In this document: piece after piece, positions 1 through 7,222 of the stretch
How the letters are laid out: each line of letters starts with the position of its first letter
How positions within the stretch are numbered: the stretch's first letter is position 1
Assembly: GCA_041477815.1 (NCBI GenBank)
Contig: JBGOUV010000146.1
Coordinates: 1-15,186, forward strand
Direction of reading: 5' to 3'
Source: JBGOUV01 sp041477815
GTDB lineage: Bacteria > Acidobacteriota > Terriglobia > Bryobacterales > JACQDG01
DNA: 15,186 nucleotides
Notes under the pieces: model-generated
Told to the model about the DNA's origin: nothing
The model's database searches: none
What the model saw: the letters and a program-made list of their open reading frames with translations, nothing else
Translations under genes and position numbers: made by a program

Positions 1-38
1 GGGCCATGGGCACGCTCGACTGTAATTAAGCCCTCATA

Positions 39-134
39 GGATTTGAGAATTTGAGAATTGGAGGATTTGAGAATCTTGCCGAATCGCGGCTGGGGCTGAA
101 ATTCTCAAATCCTCAAATCCTCCAATTCTCAACT
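39..134. repeat. Octamer-built inverted repeat, copy 1
   Basis: The left arm (39-74) is a run of 8-bp units of the form GRATTKGA: GGATTTGA, GAATTTGA, GAATTGGA, GGATTTGA, then GAAT. The right arm (about 100-134) is the reverse complement of a similar run, so the whole can fold into a long hairpin with a loop of about 25 bases (75-99). The stop codon of the minus-strand permease gene (129-131) lies inside the outer edge of the right arm. A second copy with the same design sits at 1404-1498, just upstream of the same gene. It is probably a dispersed intergenic hairpin or MITE-like repeat. It could also act as a terminator or mRNA-stabilising structure. Confidence 0.85.
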
Positions 135-1388
135 CTCCGCCCGCAGCGCCTCGATCGGGTCCAGCTTAGCCGCGCGATGCGCCGGGTAGATTCCAAAGAA
201 CAGTCCCACCGTCGCCGAGATGCCCACCGCCAGAAACACCGCGTAAAACGGCAGGACCATGGGCACCGGGGTCAGGTTCCGGACCGCCACCGCCAGCGTC
301 CAGGCTACCACCGTCCCCAGCAGCCCTCCGCAGCTCGAGAGGACCGCCGCCTCCACCAGAAACTGCATCAGGATGTCCCGGCGGCGCGCTCCCAGCGACT
401 TGCGGATCCCGATCTCGTGCGTCCGCTCCGTTACCGCCGCCAGCATAATATTCATCACTACTACCCCGCCCACCACCATGAATACCGACACGATGCCCAC
501 CATGGTTGCCGCCAGCGTGCGGGTGAGCTGATCCCAGAGCGCCATGATCGAGTCCGCCGCGAACAGGCCGAAGGTGTCCTCCTGCCCCGGCGTCAGGTGC
601 CGCTACGCCCGCAGCAGCATGCGCACCTGGTCCTTGGTCTGCTCCATCACCTGGGGGCCGTGCGCCGCCACGTGATAGGTCATCCCCGACCGCCGGCCGT
701 ACATCTTGAACAGCGTTTCGATCGGGATGAGAACGAAGTTGTCCTGGGACTGCCCGAACACGCTCCCCTGCGCCTCGGCCACACCCACCACCTCGAACGG
801 CCGGCTCTCGATGTCGATGACCTTCCCGACCGGGTCGACGTTGGGGAAGAACTTCTCCCGCAGGTCATGCCCGATGAATGTCACCGGCAGCCGCCGCGCA
901 TTGTCTGTGTCCGAGATGTACCGCCCCCCCTCCACTTTCAGCGGCTCGATGCTGACCATGTTGGGCGTCACCCCCCGCAGCCGCACGTCGTTAACCACCT
1001 CGGTCCCGTATTTCACGTCCAGCCGCCGGTTCGCCCCCGAATCGAGGCCCACGTCCCGGGCCAGGGCCGCCTTTTCGTGCACGAACTCGTATTCCTCCTC
1101 GCTCAGCGGCGGATTGCGCCGTCGCAGTTCCAGCCACTTCTTAGGGTTGTTGTCCCCGATGATCGGAAACCGCTGCACCAGAAAGACGTTCGACCCCATG
1201 TCGGCGATATGGGTGGCGATGTAGAGATCCATGCCCTCGATCAACGCGATCACCCCGATCAGGGTGGTGGTGGCCACAATGATCCCCAGCAGGGTCAGGA
1301 AACTCCGCAGCTTGTGCCCCTGCAACGAAAACACAGCCACTTTCACCGCTTCCACAAACGAACCCGTCGATCTGCGCCGCGCCGCCAT
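129..1388 (-). pseudogene. MacB/FtsX-type ABC transporter permease interrupted by an in-frame amber codon
   Basis: This reads as one gene with a single TAG at 603-605 (codon 262 of 420). Codons before and after the stop are in the same frame. The first part (1388-606) has an N-terminal membrane segment (about residues 25-50, around HKLRSFLTLLGIIVATTT) followed by a MacB-type periplasmic core domain. The second part (602-129) supplies the three C-terminal FtsX-type membrane segments and the family-typical TERTHEIGIRKSLGARRRDI and PIEALRAES motifs. The ATG at 1388 is preferred over an in-frame ATG at 1448 because it has GGGAG about 6 bases upstream and because the longer start would run into a repeat. 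Proteins of this family pair with a MacB/LolD-like ATPase for efflux or lipoprotein/peptide export. No ATPase gene is in the window. The downstream half also has its own ATG at 545. Either the gene is broken, or the stop is read through, or it is a sequencing error. Confidence 0.8.
603..605 (-). other. In-frame TAG stop inside the permease gene
   Basis: The reading frame goes LLRA, stop, RHLTPGQEDTFGLFAADS. The residues after the stop match what the family carries between the periplasmic domain and TM2, so the reading frame is intact and only one codon is affected. A single C-to-T change from CAG would explain it. Confidence 0.85.
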
Positions 1389-1403
1389 GCTCTCCCTTTC
1401 AGG

Positions 1404-1498
1404 GAATTTGAGAATTTGAGGATTGGAGGATTTGAGAATTGCTGCCACCGGCGGCTTCGACTGAAGTTCTCAAATCCTCCAATCCTCCAATTCTCAAC
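1404..1498. repeat. Octamer-built inverted repeat, copy 2
   Basis: The left arm (1404-1439) reads GAATTTGA, GAATTTGA, GGATTGGA, GGATTTGA, GAAT. The right arm (about 1466-1498) is a reverse-complement run of the same unit family. The loop (about 1441-1465) is 25 bases, and like copy 1 it contains TGCC, CGGC and CTGAA. It differs from copy 1 at single bases within units, mainly G/A at unit position 2 and T/G at position 6. It lies 15 bases upstream of the permease start codon, next to its ribosome binding site. Confidence 0.85.
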
Positions 1499-1529
1499 TT
1501 ACCGCCCTGCTCTCCCCTAAATACGTAGG

Positions 1530-1558
1530 GTAACAGGCAGAAGTTTCCGGTGTAGTAT
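1530..1558 (+). promoter_or_regulatory. Possible sigma-70-type promoter for the ROK kinase
   Basis: GTAACA (1530-1535) and TAGTAT (1553-1558) are 17 bases apart, each matching four of six consensus bases. They lie about 25 bases before the ATG at 1584. The match is modest and could be chance. Confidence 0.3.
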
Positions 1559-1583
1559 AAGAGCTTTCAGGGCTTTCACTCCC

Positions 1584-2498
1584 ATGCCCGACTACGCTCT
1601 CGGAATCGACCTGGGCGGCACCAACCTCCGTGTCGCCGCCTTCCGCCCCGACGGCCGGATGCTCGATAAGAGCAGTGTTCCCACCAACATCGCCGCCGGC
1701 CGGGACGCCCTGATCGAATCGATTGCTCACGGCGTCCACCAGATCGAAGCCGCCCACGCCGGCGAGGGCCTGCTCGGCATCGGGATCGGGGTCCCCGGCT
1801 TCATCCTGCTCGAAAAGGGGATTATCACCAAGTCGCCGAACCTCCCCGGCCTGGAGAACTTCCCCATTAGAGACACCCTCCAGGACCGTCTGGGTTCCCC
1901 GGTCGTCCTGGAAAATGACGCCAACGCCGCCGCCCTCGGCGAAAAGTGGCAAGGCGCCGGCCAGGACGTCGACGACCTGGTCCTGCTCACCCTCGGCACC
2001 GGGATCGGCGGCGGCATCATCTCCGGCGGCAAGATCCTCCATGGATACCTGGGCATGGCCGGTGAGCTGGGACACCTCACCATCGAGCCCGACCCCGCCC
2101 GGGGCGCCCGGTGCGGATGCGGCAACACCGGGTGTCTGGAGGCCCAGGCCTCGGCCACCGCCATCCACCGCATGGCCCGCGAGGCCGGATTGGGCGACCT
2201 CACGTCCCACCAGGTCTACGACGCCGCAATGGCCGGCAGCGCCCCGGCCAGGGCCATCTTCGAGCGCATGGGCCAGGCCCTAGGACTAGGGCTGGCCATC
2301 TTAGTCAATACCTTTAATTTTCCCCTGTATCTCTTAAGTGGCGGGGTACTTGCTGCCTGGGATCTCTTTGCGCCATCGATGCTGGAAGAGTGCCGCCGCC
2401 GCTCCCTCACCTTCCGCCAAACCGACACCCGGGTCGACAAGGCCACCCTCGGTGAGGAAGCCGGACTCTACGGGGCGGCCCGGCTGGCGCTGCCTTGA
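1584..2498 (+). CDS. ROK-family sugar kinase (glucokinase-like)
   Basis: The predicted 304-residue cytoplasmic enzyme is of normal length for ROK sugar kinases, which phosphorylate glucose or related hexoses and N-acetyl sugars with ATP. The phosphate-binding motif DLGGTNLR is at residues 9-16. ENDANAAALGE at 110-120 contains the catalytic base D112. The adenosine-loop GTGIGGG is at 138-144. The sugar and zinc ligands are GELGH (160-164) and the CxCGxxGCxE motif starting at C177, with C177, C179 and C184 as likely zinc ligands with H164. The start is fixed by DYALGIDLGG following directly; no strong ribosome site is visible. Substrate cannot be assigned from sequence alone, but glucokinase is the usual annotation for this zinc-binding subtype. 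It stands alone, divergent from the permease. About 25 codons near 2280-2362 use unusual A/T-ending codons. Confidence 0.93.
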   Translation: MPDYALGIDLGGTNLRVAAFRPDGRMLDKSSVPTNIAAGRDALIESIAHGVHQIEAAHAGEGLLGIGIGVPGFILLEKGIITKSPNLPGLENFPIRDTLQDRLGSPVVLENDANAAALGEKWQGAGQDVDDLVLLTLGTGIGGGIISGGKILHGYLGMAGELGHLTIEPDPARGARCGCGNTGCLEAQASATAIHRMAREAGLGDLTSHQVYDAAMAGSAPARAIFERMGQALGLGLAILVNTFNFPLYLLSGGVLAAWDLFAPSMLEECRRRSLTFRQTDTRVDKATLGEEAGLYGAARLALP

Positions 2499-2529
2499 CT
2501 GTGGAGTCGGCTGTGGAGTACACTCCACA
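2499..2529 (+). promoter_or_regulatory. Likely operator of the toxin-antitoxin operon
   Basis: An inverted repeat TGTGGAGT-AC-ACTCCACA (2512-2529) ends one base before the antitoxin ATG at 2531. A further direct half-site CTGTGGAGT lies at 2499-2507 and repeats at 2511-2519. RHH antitoxins usually bind such short palindromes at their own promoter, so this is the natural autoregulatory site. It begins directly after the ROK stop codon. Confidence 0.55.
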
Positions 2530-2530
2530 T

Positions 2531-2764
2531 ATGCAGACCATCCAGGTCGTCCTCGACGATAAGTTGCTTCGTGCCGCCGATCGCGCCGCCCGGCGGGTTC
2601 GCGTCAATCGTTCCGCCCTCATCCGCGAGGCGCTACGCCTGCACCTGGAACGTATGAGAACCAAGGAGCTGGAGGATCGAGAGCGGGAGGGGTACCGGAA
2701 GCATCCCGATACCGGCGAGGATGCCCTCCTGTGGGAACGCGAGGCGGCATGGCCGGAGGACTAG
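2531..2764 (+). CDS. Ribbon-helix-helix antitoxin (MazE/CopG-like)
   Basis: The predicted protein has 77 residues. The N-terminal half is a ribbon-helix-helix DNA-binding fold: a beta strand QTIQVVLDD (2-10), then two helices around LLRAADRAARRV and NRSALIREALRLHLERM (12-42). The C-terminal tail (43-77) is charged and ends in a tryptophan-containing patch (LLWEREAAWPED), as expected for a toxin-neutralising segment. The ATG at 2531 is preferred over an in-frame upstream start at 2495, because the latter would overlap the ROK stop and the palindrome. Its end overlaps the MazF-like toxin by 16 bases, so the two are translationally coupled. It should neutralise that toxin and repress the operon. 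Confidence 0.85.
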   Translation: MQTIQVVLDDKLLRAADRAARRVRVNRSALIREALRLHLERMRTKELEDREREGYRKHPDTGEDALLWEREAAWPED

Positions 2765-3075
2765 CCCGCGGCGAGGTACGCCTGTATCCCTTCCCCCACC
2801 CGGACAAACTGCGTCCGGTGGTCGTGCTGACGCGGGAGAGTTCCATCGGCTTGCTGTCGACGGTGACAGTTGCGCCGGTTACATCCACCATACGCGGGGT
2901 CCCGTCCGAGATCGTCTTGAGCGACGCCGACGGGATGAAAGGACCTTGCGCGGTGAATCTCCACAACCTGATCACGGTGCCGAAGACGCGTCTGGGCCGG
3001 CAGGTTGCTATGCTGAGCAGCGAGCGCCTGCAGGAGATTTGTGCCGCCGTGGGCTTCGCGCTAGGTTGCCGATGA
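2749..3075 (+). CDS. MazF/PemK-family mRNA interferase toxin
   Basis: The predicted 108-residue protein is the usual length for MazF toxins, which cut mRNA at short specific sequences. RGEVRLYPF (7-15) is the typical N-terminal strand. LRPVVVL (21-27) carries the conserved arginine R22, and APVTSTIRGVPSEIVL (42-57) carries the threonine T45 that, with the arginine, forms the active site in characterised MazF proteins. The ATG at 2749 has GAGGCGG directly upstream and overlaps the antitoxin gene. A GTG at 2731 would add six residues and is less likely. The gene ends 18 bases before the converging VapC-like toxin. The cleavage sequence cannot be predicted. Confidence 0.88.
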   Translation: MAGGLARGEVRLYPFPHPDKLRPVVVLTRESSIGLLSTVTVAPVTSTIRGVPSEIVLSDADGMKGPCAVNLHNLITVPKTRLGRQVAMLSSERLQEICAAVGFALGCR

Positions 3076-3093
3076 ACACAGGCGCCCAGGTGG

Positions 3094-3546
3094 TCAACTG
3101 GCTCGCCGCGGTGAAGAGATAGACCGTCCCTTCAACCCCAAGTACCGCGTTGCCCGCAGCAGGTGACGGTCGTTGCTCCAAATCTCCGAGAACCCCGCCG
3201 CCCGCGCCGACACCAGGTGCAACGCGTCGCCGGCGCGGAGAAACACATCGGCCGGCAAGGTATGCACCAGCGCGTCCACCTCCGCCAGAAGGTCTCGCGT
3301 CACCGGCGCCAGGACCCAGATTCCAGTTGCGACATCGTTCCGAAAAACCTTCCCGATCTCAGCCGCCTCCCGCCCTGTCAGCGCCCCCTCCCGCACCTGC
3401 CGATGCAGGGTGCAGGCGACCTCCGCCAGGCACCACTCGGAGGAATGCAGTGGTTCAGCTTGGTCGGCCAGAGTGCGCACGCCATCGGAGTCGGGTTCGC
3501 GCAGGTAGAACTTCGCCACATAGGCCGAGTCGAAGTACAGCTTCAT
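3094..3546 (-). CDS. PIN-domain ribonuclease toxin (VapC-like)
   Basis: The predicted 150-residue protein has the four acidic residues of the PIN nuclease active site: D6 in LYFDSAYVAK, E42 in CLAEVACTL, D107 in AGDALHLVSAR, and D126 in WSNDRHLL. VapC toxins use a magnesium ion at this site to cut tRNA or rRNA. The start codon overlaps the stop of the antitoxin gene by four bases (ATGA, 3543-3546), a standard coupled arrangement. It converges on the MazF gene with only 18 bases between stop codons. Confidence 0.9.
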   Translation of the reverse strand: MKLYFDSAYVAKFYLREPDSDGVRTLADQAEPLHSSEWCLAEVACTLHRQVREGALTGREAAEIGKVFRNDVATGIWVLAPVTRDLLAEVDALVHTLPADVFLRAGDALHLVSARAAGFSEIWSNDRHLLRATRYLGLKGRSISSPRRAS

Positions 3547-3779
3547 CCGCGGTCGCGATCTTCGGAGATGAAGCGGGTACTGTCGGTCTTCATCTTGGGC
3601 AACCTGGCCAGCAGCGGCTCCAGGTCCTTGATTGCCTGGGACGGCGTCCTCTGCTGGATCGGTCGGATCTCGGCGACGGGCTTGCCCCGCCGGGCGATCA
3701 CGATCACCTTGCCCTTCGCCGCTTCATCCACAATGGCCCCGGTGCGCATGTGCAGATCCCGAATGCTGGTCGTTCGCAT
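3543..3779 (-). CDS. Phd/YefM-type antitoxin of the VapC-like toxin
   Basis: The predicted 78-residue protein has the Phd/YefM layout. The N-terminal DNA-binding part (TTSIRDLHMRTGAIVDEA, then KVIVIARRGKPVAEIRP at 24-40) has the characteristic strand-turn-strand with GKPVAEI. The C-terminal part (41-78) is predicted flexible, with a LEPLLARL helix for toxin contact. AAAGGA lies about 3-8 bases before the ATG at 3779. It is the first gene of the toxin-antitoxin operon and divergent from xylulokinase, with 75 bases between start codons that must hold both promoters. It should repress its own operon and neutralise the PIN toxin. Confidence 0.85.
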   Translation of the reverse strand: MRTTSIRDLHMRTGAIVDEAAKGKVIVIARRGKPVAEIRPIQQRTPSQAIKDLEPLLARLPKMKTDSTRFISEDRDRG

Positions 3780-3854
3780 GTGTCCTTTAGTGTGTCACCA
3801 CGGCTGTTCCGCGTCAACATTCTTCGCGCTGGTTCGGCTACCATAGGAGATCAC

Positions 3855-5351
3855 ATGCCCTATTGGCTCGGAATCGACACGGGAACTGGTGGTACCCGCA
3901 CTCTCCTCGTCGACCCCGACGGTCGCGTAGCGGCGGGCTTCACCGCACCGCACGAGGACGTCCAGATGTCCCAGCCGCTCTGGGCCGAGCAGCGCCCGGA
4001 AAACTGGTGGGACGCCGCCCAGGCCGCCATCCAGGGCGTCCTCCGCGAGGCCGGCGCCACCGGTGGCGACGTCGCCGGTATCGGTCTCTCCGGCCAGATG
4101 CATGGCCTTACTCTGCTCGATGCCTCGGGGGCCGTCATCCGCCCGGCGCTGCTCTGGTGCGACCAGCGCTCCCAGCCGCAGGTGGACGCCATCAACACCC
4201 GGCTCGGCCGCGACCGTGTTCTCCAAGCCATCGCCAACCCCGTCCTCACCGGCTTCACTCTCCCCAAGCTCCTGTGGGTGCGCGACCACGACGCCGCCTC
4301 CTACGCGCGCATCCGCCAGGTCCTGCTGCCCAAAGACTACATCCGCTACTGCCTCACCGGCGAGTTCGCGAGCGAAGTCTCGGACGCCTCCGGCACCGCC
4401 CTGTTTGACGTCGTCCACCGCCGCTGGTCGCAGGCCATGCTGGACGGCCTCAGCCTGGATAGTACCTGGCTTCCCGGCGTGGTCGAGTCCCAGGACATCA
4501 CCGGCCGCATCACCCCGCGGGCGGCGTTGCTGACCGGCTTGCAGCCCGGCACGCCGGTGGTGGGCGGGGCCGGAGACCAGGCGGCCAGCGCCATCGGCAA
4601 CGGCATCGTCGAAGCCGGCATTGTCTCCTGCACCATCGGCACCTCCGGCGTGGTCTTCGCCCACATGGAGAACGTCGCCTACGACCCGCCCGGCCGCGTC
4701 CACACGTTCTGCCACGCCGTCCCCGGCAAATGGCACGTCATGGGCGTCACCCAGGGCGCCGGACTGAGCCTGCAGTGGTTTCGGAACCGCCTCGCCCCCG
4801 GCGTATCCTACGACGACCTGACCGCCGAAGCCGCCACCGCCCCGCTCGGCTCGGGCGGCCTCTACTGGCTCCCCTACCTCATGGGCGAGCGTACCCCGCA
4901 CCTGGACGCAGCCGCCCGCGGCGGCTGGGTCGGTCTCACCGCCAGGCACACCCGCGCCGACCTGATCCGCGCGGTCCTCGAAGGCGTCTCCTACAGCTTG
5001 CAGGACTGCCTGGAAATCATCCGCGAGCTGGGCCTGGAGGTGAAGGCCGTGCGCGCCTCGGGCGGCGGCGCCCGGAGCGCCTTCTGGCGCCAGATGCTCG
5101 CCGATATTTTCAATGCCCCGGTAGCCACGCTCGAAACCCAGGAAGGGTCCGCCTATGGCGTCGCGCTACTGGCGATGGTAGGCACCGGCCATTTCGCTTC
5201 GGTCCAGGAGGCTTGCCGCCAGACCCTCCAGGAGGTTTCCCGCCTCGACCCACACCCCGGGAATGCGGCCGCCTACGCCCGGCGCTACCCGGTCTTCCGC
5301 AACCTCTACCCCGCCCTGCGTCCGGCCTGTCAGGCCATTGCCCAACTGTAA
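3855..5351 (+). CDS. xylB: Xylulokinase (FGGY family)
   Basis: The predicted 498-residue enzyme is of normal length for XylB, which converts D-xylulose to D-xylulose 5-phosphate with ATP, feeding the pentose phosphate pathway. GIDTGTGGTR (6-15) is the N-terminal phosphate loop. SGQMHGL (79-85) and WCDQR (101-105) are substrate-site motifs typical of xylulokinases. LLPKDYIRYCLTGE (157-170) and DASGT (177-181) follow, and GGAGDQAA (237-244) has the catalytic aspartate D241. The open frame extends upstream to 3150, but that part lies antisense to the toxin-antitoxin genes. The ATG at 3855 is the true start, with TAGGAGA about 5 bases upstream. No xylose isomerase or transporter is in the window, so the gene appears isolated from a pathway operon. 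A related pentulose or sugar alcohol kinase is possible. Confidence 0.93.
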   Translation: MPYWLGIDTGTGGTRTLLVDPDGRVAAGFTAPHEDVQMSQPLWAEQRPENWWDAAQAAIQGVLREAGATGGDVAGIGLSGQMHGLTLLDASGAVIRPALLWCDQRSQPQVDAINTRLGRDRVLQAIANPVLTGFTLPKLLWVRDHDAASYARIRQVLLPKDYIRYCLTGEFASEVSDASGTALFDVVHRRWSQAMLDGLSLDSTWLPGVVESQDITGRITPRAALLTGLQPGTPVVGGAGDQAASAIGNGIVEAGIVSCTIGTSGVVFAHMENVAYDPPGRVHTFCHAVPGKWHVMGVTQGAGLSLQWFRNRLAPGVSYDDLTAEAATAPLGSGGLYWLPYLMGERTPHLDAAARGGWVGLTARHTRADLIRAVLEGVSYSLQDCLEIIRELGLEVKAVRASGGGARSAFWRQMLADIFNAPVATLETQEGSAYGVALLAMVGTGHFASVQEACRQTLQEVSRLDPHPGNAAAYARRYPVFRNLYPALRPACQAIAQL

Positions 5352-5783
5352 GGTGCTGACCAGAGGGATTCTGGCCCGCTGGCCGCAAGGTGGGAAAGTC
5401 TAAGCCGATTCATGAGAGGACCAGGAGCGGACTCCCATCACGGAGAGTCCCTCTACATGGATAGCTGCGGCCGGATTCACTTTCACGGCGCGGACTCCCG
5501 CCGGAACTGCCCCGTAAGCGCTGGTCGCCAACGAATTGAATTCACGCGCCTGGGCCAACAGCCCGTGGCAAAAGTGCCCCGTCGTCGACTTGTTGGCAAA
5601 TTTGCCACCGGCAAGTCGTTGATTCTGCGAGGTTGAGGATGCGGCAAATTTGCCGGATCTCACTTCTGCCACGGGCTGCCCAGCCGATTTGCGGAAGGTT
5701 GCGCGAGATTCTTCGAAAGATGGAAGGCGAGTAGCAGCAAGTCGCGCGAACTCAACAGCGGCACGAGATAGGACACTGGCGGG
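5352..5783. other. Intergenic region between convergent genes, no supported gene
   Basis: Xylulokinase and the NapC-like gene converge on this 432-base gap. Short open frames exist on both strands (5412-5636 +, 5400-5672 -), but neither has a recognisable domain, good ribosome site or coding-like composition. The left part contains the direct repeat GCGGACTCCC (near 5427 and 5492). The right part holds the nested inverted repeat described separately. No clear T-tailed terminator is visible. Confidence 0.6.
5559..5678. repeat. Nested inverted repeat with two GGCAAATTTGCC palindromes
   Basis: The outer arms are 5559-5576 (CAGCCCGTGGCAAAAGTG) and 5661-5678 (CACTTCTGCCACGGGCTG), which pair at 17 of 18 positions. 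Inside are two copies of the perfect palindrome GGCAAATTTGCC at 5595-5606 and 5643-5654. The first is itself flanked by CGACTTG (5586-5592) and CAAGTCG (5612-5618). The pairing continues weakly outside the arms (CTGGGC / GCCCAG). It could be a MITE-like remnant, a structured RNA, or a bidirectional terminator of the convergent genes. Confidence 0.75.
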
Positions 5784-7193
5784 TTATGGTCCTTCCACTC
5801 CCAGCCTGCTCAAAATCTCCGGCTTCGCTTCCTCCGCCGCCAGGAGCTGGTGGCAGCCATTGCAGTCCTGCGGGATGGACTTGCCGGCCGCGTTGGTGTG
5901 CTGGTCATCGTGGCAGCGGAAGCACCCGGGGAAGTAGGTATGGCCGATGTTGTTGGGGTAAGTCCCCCAGGCAATCTTCATGTCCGGAAAAACGTTCCGA
6001 TTGTAAATAGCCAGCAGGGCCCCGGCCGCCTTCTGGACCTCGGGAGCCTGATTCGGATAGGCGTGCGCCAGCGCCAGCGAGATGCCTTTCGCGGCTTCGG
6101 CGGCCGACCGGTACTCGGTCTTAAGAATAGCCACGGCCTGTTTCTTGACCGCGGGCAGGCTGAGAGGGATCTTCCCGCCGGCCAGGGCGCGATCGACCGC
6201 CTGCTCGGGCAGCTCGAAGGAGTGGCTGGGACGGTTGTGGCAGTCCAGGCAGTCCATGACGCGGCGTTCCAGCTTGGCCTGGTCTTCGGGCTTGAGATCC
6301 TTGACCGCGAACTCGGCTGACTCGCGCTGCCCGTTGGTATAGCGGACCCAGGGGATGTTCTGCCGCGACAGGTCGGAGGCGTATTCGATGACCACGCCCG
6401 GCCCGAGGTGGACGCCGTGAATGCCCGCCACCATCTCGCCGCCGCCGATGCGCATCAACAGGACGGTCTTGGTGGAAGTGTTCTGGTCGTCCTCGTTGAA
6501 CTTGGTGAGGATGCGGAGCCGGTGGCCGGCGAACTTGCCGGGCCAGTGGCAGGCCTCGCAGGTCTCGCGGGCCGGGCGGAGGTCGTGAACGGGCGTGGGA
6601 ATGGGCCTGGCGTAGGTGTTGAGCATCACGGCGAAGACCTGGCGGACCCCGCTCAGCTTGCTCTTCACGAACCAGGAAGCGCCTTCCCCGATGTGGCACT
6701 CCACGCACCGGACGCGGAAGTGCGGCGAGTCCTGGTAGGCGGTAAACTCCGGCTTCATGACGGTGTGGCAGGACTGCCCGCAAAAGTTTACCGACTCCAT
6801 ATAGGTGACGGCCGAGTAGGTAAAGTGGCCGCCGATGACGACATTGGCGGCGGTAGCCACGGCCACGAAAATGGCGAGACGGCGGAACTCCGGGTTTTGC
6901 CAGTTCACCGGGGGAAACTGCCGCGGCAGGGTGTTCCACTTTCTCTCCAGGCGGAGGCGGAGCCAAATGCCCAGCGGGATCAGGGTCAGGCCGGCGAAAA
7001 ACAGACCGGGAAAGACCAAAAAAAACAGGATGCCGACGTAGGGGTTGGTGTCCATGCCCCGCAACTGCACGGGCAGAACAAAGAACCAGGCTACGCCGCC
7101 GGTGGTAGCCAGCAGCACGCCCAGGAAGCTGACCGGATTGTTGGCCAGGTGCACCAGCGGGGAGAGCCACTGCTTATCGCCGAGACGTATCAT
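5784..7193 (-). CDS. NapC/NirT-like membrane multiheme cytochrome c
   Basis: The predicted protein has 469 residues. Three hydrophobic segments (about 19-41, 52-79 and 104-121) precede the heme region. This is unlike classic NapC/NrfH, which have one membrane helix and four hemes. Heme sites are CGQSCH (138-143, with three residues between the cysteines), CVECH (163), CEACH (212), CLDCH (315), CFRCH (424) and CNGCH (444). The first two lie in the NapC/NirT signature block FCGQSCHTVMKPEF...CVECHIG. Such proteins take electrons from quinol and pass them to periplasmic partners. The ATG at 7193 has AGGAA about 6 bases upstream. It is the last of three minus-strand cytochrome genes, 29 bases after the preceding stop, so probably in the same operon. 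Confidence 0.88.
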   Translation of the reverse strand: MIRLGDKQWLSPLVHLANNPVSFLGVLLATTGGVAWFFVLPVQLRGMDTNPYVGILFFLVFPGLFFAGLTLIPLGIWLRLRLERKWNTLPRQFPPVNWQNPEFRRLAIFVAVATAANVVIGGHFTYSAVTYMESVNFCGQSCHTVMKPEFTAYQDSPHFRVRCVECHIGEGASWFVKSKLSGVRQVFAVMLNTYARPIPTPVHDLRPARETCEACHWPGKFAGHRLRILTKFNEDDQNTSTKTVLLMRIGGGEMVAGIHGVHLGPGVVIEYASDLSRQNIPWVRYTNGQRESAEFAVKDLKPEDQAKLERRVMDCLDCHNRPSHSFELPEQAVDRALAGGKIPLSLPAVKKQAVAILKTEYRSAAEAAKGISLALAHAYPNQAPEVQKAAGALLAIYNRNVFPDMKIAWGTYPNNIGHTYFPGCFRCHDDQHTNAAGKSIPQDCNGCHQLLAAEEAKPEILSRLGVEGP

Positions 7194-7222
7194 TTCATTC
7201 CTATTATCGTGTCTGGCGGAGG

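Noticed and set aside
39..134. CRISPR array or simple microsatellite
   Set aside because: Units are 8 bp with no spacers, and they run in opposite orientation in two arms, so this is a hairpin repeat, not a CRISPR array.
51..1520. Long plus-strand open frame of 489 codons over the permease gene
   Set aside because: It is antisense to a recognisable MacB/FtsX permease, is arginine, histidine and proline rich as GC-rich shadows are, and runs through both hairpin repeats.
3150..3854. N-terminal extension of the xylulokinase frame
   Set aside because: The region is antisense to the PIN toxin and Phd antitoxin genes, has no family similarity, and the ATG at 3855 has a good ribosome site and starts right before the phosphate-binding motif.
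5400..5672. Short open frames on both strands in the xylB to NapC-like gap
   Set aside because: No recognisable domain or ribosome site, and both overlap the inverted repeat element.
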